From: Thermoprotei archaeon
Lineage (GTDB): Archaea; Thermoproteota; Thermoprotei; Thermofilales; B15-G2
Direction: 5' to 3'
Assembly (NCBI GenBank): GCA_003649445.1
Contig: QMRV01000093.1
Span: 1 to 6,925 of the forward strand
Length of the DNA stretch: 6,925 nt
The first letter of the stretch is position 1, and each line of letters opens with the position of its first letter. The notes beneath the pieces were generated by a model, which ran no database searches, had not been told where the DNA came from, and saw only the letters and a program-made list of their open reading frames with translations. Positions 4,162-6,925 of the stretch are shown here, piece after piece. Made by a program: the position numbers and the translations under genes.

Positions 4162-4839
4162 TTACATTTTGCTGTGTAATGTTTTTACCAAGTTCCCTTT
4201 AACATCATAGATCTCTAGAGTTATTTCCCCTTTATCTACATCAACTTTAACCAGGCCAAAGTATTTCCTCGATTTTCCACATATCTCTTTACGTTCCTTT
4301 CTTATCTTCTCTTCTAATTTTCCTCTATCTGTAGTTACTTCTAAGAAATGCATACATTGAATATCGCTTTCAGGACATTCCAGTACTAAGATGTCTCCCG
4401 GCGCATAACCTTTATTTGTACATTGGATAAAGGTTAATGGTAAGATTTCACAATCATCGTCTATGAGACAATATGCAGCAGCTAATTCTCCTTGAAGACC
4501 CGATGTTGAATGTTTAACTGTTGCTTTTAAATACTCAAGATTATGGCTTACCTCGTACATTATACCTCTTACTGTTGATTCATTCCTTTTTAAAGCCTCA
4601 AGAACTTTAATCCATGTCTTCAAAGTGTTTAAGATCTTTCCTTTGCTAGCACCTGGCAGAAAGTTCGCTGTCCTATACGCAAATAGCTCTAAGAACGCAT
4701 CATGATAGCTCCATGGATCATATTTCATTCCTTCAATTAGCTTCATAATTTTCAAGGCTTCCTCCGGGTATTCGCCAAGGACTATATTTAAAAGTTCATT
4801 AGCAAACTTACTGAGATATTCAAAATACTTCAACTGCAT
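4162..4839 (-). CDS. 225-aa protein with a PD-(D/E)XK nuclease-like C-terminal half
   Basis: The first 110 residues are helical (EYLSKFANELLNIVL, EEALKIMKLIEGM, helix to residue 107) and unrecognised. From residue 114 the layout is that of a restriction-endonuclease-like core: GLQGELAAAYCL with Glu118, then PGDILVLE with Asp149, then MHFLEVTT with Glu167, a Lys-rich helix (KLEEKIRKERKEIC) and a closing strand (YFGLVKVDVD). In active enzymes the last motif is (D/E)xK; here the lysine position is Thr169, so it is either an unusual active site, with a lysine supplied from Lys174 or the following helix, or a non-catalytic relative. Six cysteines in the C-terminal half (124, 130, 140, 155, 162, 187) are notable. 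A frame from TTG 4863 adds eight residues, but the TATA box at 4871-4878 would then be only eight bases away; ATG 4839 with GTGAT upstream fits the promoter. A role in nucleic-acid cleavage or defence is inference. Confidence 0.65.
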   Translation of the reverse strand: MQLKYFEYLSKFANELLNIVLGEYPEEALKIMKLIEGMKYDPWSYHDAFLELFAYRTANFLPGASKGKILNTLKTWIKVLEALKRNESTVRGIMYEVSHNLEYLKATVKHSTSGLQGELAAAYCLIDDDCEILPLTFIQCTNKGYAPGDILVLECPESDIQCMHFLEVTTDRGKLEEKIRKERKEICGKSRKYFGLVKVDVDKGEITLEIYDVKGNLVKTLHSKM

Positions 4840-4870
4840 CCCTATCACACATTTATCTAGCAAAAAGACA

Positions 4871-4878
4871 TATAAAAA
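4871..4878 (-). promoter_or_regulatory. TATA box of the nuclease-like gene
   Basis: Minus-strand TTTTTATA centred near 4874, placing transcription start near 4848, nine bases before ATG 4839 and downstream of the TTG at 4863. It therefore decides the start codon. GTGATAGGG just before the ATG gives a short ribosome site. Confidence 0.55.
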
Positions 4879-4900
4879 CTTTACCGAAATACGATTTCAA

Positions 4901-4914
4901 ACAAGATATCTTGT
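4901..4914. repeat. Perfect 14-bp palindrome upstream of the nuclease-like gene
   Basis: ACAAGATATCTTGT is its own reverse complement over all 14 bases. It lies 22 bases upstream of the TATA box at 4871-4878, a position typical of activator or regulator sites in archaeal promoters. No second copy was seen in the window. Confidence 0.6.
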
Positions 4915-4969
4915 AATATCGTGAACAGCATATAATTTTCCTTAAAGAAGAATTGGTTTCTCCAAAATA

Positions 4970-5143
4970 TTAAGATTTTATTTCTCTTCTCTCAAGAAAC
5001 ATGCAAAGCTCTCCAAAGTTTAAGGTTTCATAAAAATACGAGTTTATGTCTATTCTTAGCACCTTAGCTATATCTCTTAGTTCATTTTCATTATAAATAT
5101 GGCTAAAAGGAGATATGCTAAGACCCCTTGGTTTACTGCCTAA
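4970..5143 (-). pseudogene. C-terminal gene remnant, about 57 codons
   Basis: A minus-strand frame is open between an upstream TGA (5144-5146) and the TAA at 4970-4972, with no upstream start codon. It reads like a genuine protein tail: PRGLSISPFSHIYNENEL, then RDIAKVLRIDINSYFYE, then LNFGELCMFLERREIKS. The helix-loop-helix pattern, the balanced charges and the absence of low complexity speak for former coding sequence. No family is recognised and no matching N-terminal part is present upstream in any frame, so I take it as the surviving end of a deleted gene. The first 29 bases overlap a short opposite-strand frame that I reject. The 4864-4969 stretch next to it holds only the promoter and palindrome of the nuclease-like gene. 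Confidence 0.42.
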
Positions 5144-5193
5144 TCAGCCGAAGGATACATACTTTATGAACTTATATTGTATTATAGGTTTAG

Positions 5194-5291
5194 CTAATAA
5201 GCCCATTCAAAGGAAATTTAAGATAATATATGCTAATTTCTCATAAGTCGAGTTTAGTTAAGGTAAACATAGTAATGGTCTGGCTTATTAG
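5194..5291. repeat. 10-bp inverted repeat, arms 88 bp centre to centre
   Basis: CTAATAAGCC at 5194-5203 and GGCTTATTAG at 5282-5291 are exact reverse complements. The segment between them is stop-rich in the frames examined and has no gene. It could be the ends of a small miniature element or chance in AT-rich DNA; no target duplication is visible. Confidence 0.25.
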
Positions 5292-5338
5292 TAGAGAAAA
5301 ATTGTAAGACAGAGTTACTAATTGATGTTACTTAATGA

Positions 5339-5593
5339 TTAATTTTCCTTAATCTTAAAGGAGCTTTCTATGTTAAAGCCAAAGACCTAGGGGCTTATCC
5401 CTTCTTAGCATACTTCGATAGAAATCATAATGACTATAGATTTATCATTGCAGTTTTATCCTCTTGCTGCAAAGAAGAAGATAATAGTGGTGTTAAAAGC
5501 ATTATAGACCTAATAGAGCTTGACAGAATAGAGGAAATAATGAAGAATATAGAGAAACTGATATTAAGTGAGCCAGAAAATATCTTCAAATAA
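5339..5593 (+). pseudogene. 3' gene remnant, 84 codons, no start
   Basis: A plus-strand frame runs open from just after TGA 5336-5338 to TAA 5591-5593, with no ATG, GTG or TTG in its first 50 codons. It reads as protein: LKGAFYVKAKDLGAYPFLAY, FDRNHNDYRFIIAVLSS, CCKEEDNSGVKSIIDLIEL, then a Glu/Lys/Ile-rich helix (DRIEEIMKNIEKLILSEPE). An open frame this long with such composition is unlikely by chance in AT-rich DNA, and there are no sensible frames just upstream to supply the N-terminus, so I take it as the tail of a truncated gene. The paired Cys at the centre is the only notable feature. Unrecognised. Together with the two minus-strand remnants on either side it fills the otherwise gene-less 4864-5798 interval. 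Confidence 0.42.
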
Positions 5594-5780
5594 AATACCT
5601 AATTTTTAATTCTAGTTTATCTATTTCATACCTCGTCATGATTGCGAAGATTCTTCAAGATACTCTAAGTAGTTCTAAGGTTTTTGTCTTGTTATGTTTA
5701 ACATTGTTTTTAGTTTCTTTAAAATATCCTACTTCATAAGAATACTGTAGTGCCAGTAATGCTATTCTGTTAAAACTATT
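5586..5780 (-). pseudogene. Protein-like frame with internal TGA, probable C-terminal part of the 5799-6323 gene
   Basis: In the same minus-strand frame as the 174-aa gene just upstream, after its TAA (5799-5801), five codons (QHFCY) and a TGA (5781-5783), 41 protein-like codons follow: NSFNRIALLALQYSYEVGYF, then KETKNNVKHNKTKTLELLRVS, a TGA at 5655-5657, and 22 more codons (RIFAIMTRYEIDKLELKIRY and on) to TGA 5586-5588. There is no start codon. The amphipathic helix and regular composition suggest former coding sequence. Shared frame with the upstream gene makes the simplest reading a single eroded gene of about 245 codons with three nonsense changes. It overlaps the end of the opposite-strand remnant by eight bases. 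No family is recognised. Confidence 0.42.
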
Positions 5781-5798
5781 TCAATAACAAAAATGTTG

Positions 5799-6323
5799 TT
5801 ATGGGAAGTGATGAGCTTCTATAGCGAATTTTAGAATCAAATTGCTATTTGGTGGTATGATTAGTGCTAAAGCATTCTTATATGATGCTCCTCCTTGATG
5901 TATATTACCGAAACGGTTCCATTGAATTATTCGTGAGTTTATCAGATTCCTTAACCATGGTAGTCTAAGTAATAAATTCTGTAACTGGTTATATTTCACA
6001 TGTCTTCTAGTATTACTTATACAAAGATCTCGCTCATAGAAGGGCCTATATAGGTAACCGTCAGGACAATATGGATTTTGAGAACATATCCACCATTCAT
6101 GTATAGGTTTTGCACCGTTAGGTTTGCTAAAGGCATTACTCTTTCTAGCTGAAAATACAAATATTTTATCACCGCTACTACCTAGCATAACATAGCATGG
6201 ATTGCAGTTTTTAGGAGGATATTGTATAGCAAGAAGTGGACCATAGATTACAACAGGACCTGCCTTGTACCTATGCATATAGTATTGAAGGGGATTGACA
6301 ACTGCGATATTTGGGACAAACAT
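5799..6323 (-). CDS. Hypothetical protein, 174 aa, possibly truncated
   Basis: I do not recognise this protein. ATG 6321-6323 follows GTGAT (6329-6333) by five bases, and a TATA box lies at 6361-6370, so expression signals are intact. The chain is rich in Pro, Asn, Tyr, Trp and Cys: FVPNIAVVNPLQYY, AGPVVIYGPLLAIQYPP, a cluster of four Cys (CNPC near residue 40, WICSQNPYC near 78), NLLLRLPWLRNLI (near 117), and GGASYKNALALIIPPNSN near the end. There is no clear signal peptide or long membrane segment. CNPC plus CSQNPYC could bind metal or form disulfides. The TAA at 5799 is followed in frame by more protein-like sequence, so this may be the N-terminal part of a larger, damaged gene. Codons are neither clearly of the host-like nor of the A-rich type. 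Real coding likely; function unknown. Confidence 0.55.
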   Translation of the reverse strand: MFVPNIAVVNPLQYYMHRYKAGPVVIYGPLLAIQYPPKNCNPCYVMLGSSGDKIFVFSARKSNAFSKPNGAKPIHEWWICSQNPYCPDGYLYRPFYERDLCISNTRRHVKYNQLQNLLLRLPWLRNLINSRIIQWNRFGNIHQGGASYKNALALIIPPNSNLILKFAIEAHHFP

Positions 6324-6360
6324 ATCCGATCACTAAATATAGTTGAAGTTATCACTATAC

Positions 6361-6370
6361 TAAATATTTA
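6361..6370 (-). promoter_or_regulatory. TATA box of the 174-aa gene
   Basis: TAAATATTTA, itself a palindrome, is centred about 43 bases before ATG 6323. It implies a leader of about 17 bases that contains GTGATCGG, the ribosome site. Confidence 0.45.
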
Positions 6371-6392
6371 CCTGATTATATCTATGAGATAA

Positions 6393-6578
6393 TTCGGGAA
6401 ACGTAGAGTTTACGAGTTAAAACTTACAAGCTACGGACATCACATGTTAAACGAAATAGGTAAAGCAAGTGATCAAAGAAGAGTAGCGGGTGTTGTTAGG
6501 AATGTTTTTCTAGAAAACACTTTAGCTATGAGCTTTACCTTCTGCTTCTCAGCTATAACATCAGCTTCATTCTCCTAA
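6393..6578 (+). pseudogene. Possible gene remnant, 61 codons
   Basis: This plus-strand frame, open from just after TAA 6390-6392 to TAA 6576-6578, reads FGKRRVYELKLTSYGHHM, LNEIGKASDQRRVAGVV, RNVFLENTLAMSF and a Ser/Phe-rich end. An internal ATG would leave 45 codons. The first 45 residues look like a real basic protein segment, the last 15 less so, and no ribosome site or TATA box is visible. A run of seven T (6591-6597), 13 bases after the stop, could be a terminator. The rest of the gene-less 6324-6807 interval shows only a 30-codon startless frame near 6591-6683 (ending GVYAKDIGANKNVEF) and the control region of the next gene. Confidence 0.3.
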
Positions 6579-6753
6579 TCTGCTTCTTAATTTTTTTCGC
6601 TTAAGCCGGAAATGGGTTCAGGGTTAATGTATAAAGGTGTTTATGCGAAGGATATTGGAGCGAACAAGAATGTGGAATTCTAATTGCTCATTATCATCAA
6701 AGTATGGTTGTGAATTTAATAGAGTACAAAGAGTAATTTGACAAGTATTTGGC

Positions 6754-6793
6754 TTTCATACTTATATATAGATATATGAAATATTTATATAAA
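6754..6793 (+). promoter_or_regulatory. Promoter and possible operator of the ribbon-helix-helix gene
   Basis: Two TATA-like boxes occur: CTTATATATAG (6761-6771) and TTTATATAA (6784-6792). The first would start a transcript near 6792 with GAGGG (6799-6803) as ribosome site for ATG 6808; the second would give a leaderless transcript at ATG 6814. TTTCATA (6754-6760) and TATGAAA (6775-6781) form an exact 7-bp inverted repeat around the first box, a possible binding site for the regulator itself. Confidence 0.5.
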
Positions 6794-6807
6794 AGGCTGA
6801 GGGTTAT

Positions 6808-6925
6808 ATGTTTATGGTGTTGGAGATTATGGGTTCTGTGGGTGTTTATTTGAGAGTTAGTAGGGAGCTTCTTGAGAAGTTTAGTAGGGTTGCTGAGTCC
6901 TTAGGTTTAAGTAGGAGTGAAGCTA
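6808..6925 (+). CDS. Ribbon-helix-helix (CopG/Arc-type) regulator, N-terminal part, runs off the window
   Basis: The 39 visible residues contain the ribbon-helix-helix layout: a beta strand SVGVYLRVS that would pair with a second subunit and enter the DNA major groove, a first helix RELLEKFSRVAESLG, a turn, and the start of the second helix SRSEA. Such proteins are dimeric DNA binders, commonly small transcription regulators or antitoxins next to PIN- or RelE-type toxins; the partner, if any, would lie beyond the window. GAGGG (6799-6803) supports ATG 6808; ATG 6814, two codons in, fits a leaderless start from the nearer TATA box. Codons are G/T-rich (GTT, AGG, GAG, TTG), matching the genes at 41-720 and 3498-3938. 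An inverted repeat over the promoter suggests autoregulation. The gene is incomplete at 6925. Confidence 0.78.
   Translation, partial: MFMVLEIMGSVGVYLRVSRELLEKFSRVAESLGLSRSEA

Noticed and set aside
3960..4185. Minus-strand open frame of roughly 74 codons with a hydrophobic stretch (LILFFLTILHYLIP)
   Set aside because: No ATG near its beginning and no ribosome site; it overlaps the promoter of the 146-aa gene, and the hydrophobicity follows from an A-rich opposite strand. Only a TTG or a late ATG could start it.
5115..5246. 43-codon plus-strand frame beginning MLRPLGLLPNQ with GGAG upstream
   Set aside because: The ribosome-site spacing is only two bases, there is no TATA box, and it overlaps the more convincing minus-strand remnant; length is within chance.
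6465..6570. Minus-strand protein-like frame (EADVIAEKQKVKLIAKVF)
   Set aside because: It overlaps the plus-strand remnant, has no start and is short; both readings cannot be right and the plus-strand one is longer.
6591..6683. 30-codon plus-strand frame ending GVYAKDIGANKNVEF
   Set aside because: Too short, with no ribosome site or recognisable domain; at most a scrap of a decayed gene, mentioned in the 6393-6578 entry.
1..6925. CRISPR arrays, rRNA genes, intact tRNA genes, integrase or transposase
   Set aside because: No regularly spaced repeats, no tRNA cloverleaf and no transposase or integrase motifs were seen on either strand.

Overview
The window looks like chromosomal or integrated-element DNA from an AT-rich hyperthermophilic archaeon, most likely a member of the Thermoproteota (crenarchaea). 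The support is: TATA boxes about 25 bases before likely transcription starts, ribosome sites that are pieces of GGAGGTGAT (GGTGAT, GTGAT, GGAGG, GGAGGT), apparent leaderless starts, TTG and GTG starts, and two archaeal-type small-domain proteins (a stand-alone minimal nucleotidyltransferase and a ribbon-helix-helix regulator). No genus can be named from the sequence. Most proteins here are not recognisable to me.

Layout. Bases 1-720 (minus strand): a two-gene operon with a 4-base overlap, an unknown 114-aa protein followed by a metallophosphoesterase whose frame is cut by an in-frame TAG, although the reading frame continues protein-like to the window edge. Bases 721-820: divergent promoter region. 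Bases 821-3471 (plus strand): a compact run of orphan genes: a possible leaderless 43-aa protein, an MNT-type nucleotidyltransferase, a doubtful 51-aa frame, a 202-aa unknown, a 165-aa protein with a winged-helix-like C-terminus, a 140-aa unknown and a 71-aa unknown. Between the winged-helix-like gene and the 140-aa gene lies the most striking element of the window: a GC-rich, strongly folded leader of about 108 bases whose closing 9-bp stem completely buries the Shine-Dalgarno sequence of the 140-aa gene. A hairpin plus T-run ends that gene.

Bases 3498-3938 (minus): an unknown 146-aa protein with different codon habits from its plus-strand neighbours. Bases 4162-4839 (minus): a 225-aa protein whose C-terminal half looks like a PD-(D/E)XK nuclease fold with threonine where the lysine is expected; a perfect 14-bp palindrome lies just upstream of its TATA box. 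Bases 4864-6807: a decaying region. It holds several protein-like frames without starts or with internal stops on both strands, plus one intact 174-aa frame that continues in the same frame past three stop codons. Bases 6808-6925: start of a ribbon-helix-helix (CopG/Arc-type) regulator, running off the end, with an AT-rich inverted repeat over its TATA region.

Taken together, genes with G/T-rich codons (GAG, AGG, GTT, TTG) at 41-720, 3498-3938 and 6808 onward alternate with A-rich-codon genes (GAA, AGA, ATA, CTA) at 821-3471 and 4162-4839. I infer a host backbone interrupted by acquired material, part of it still intact and possibly regulated at the RNA level, and part being lost.
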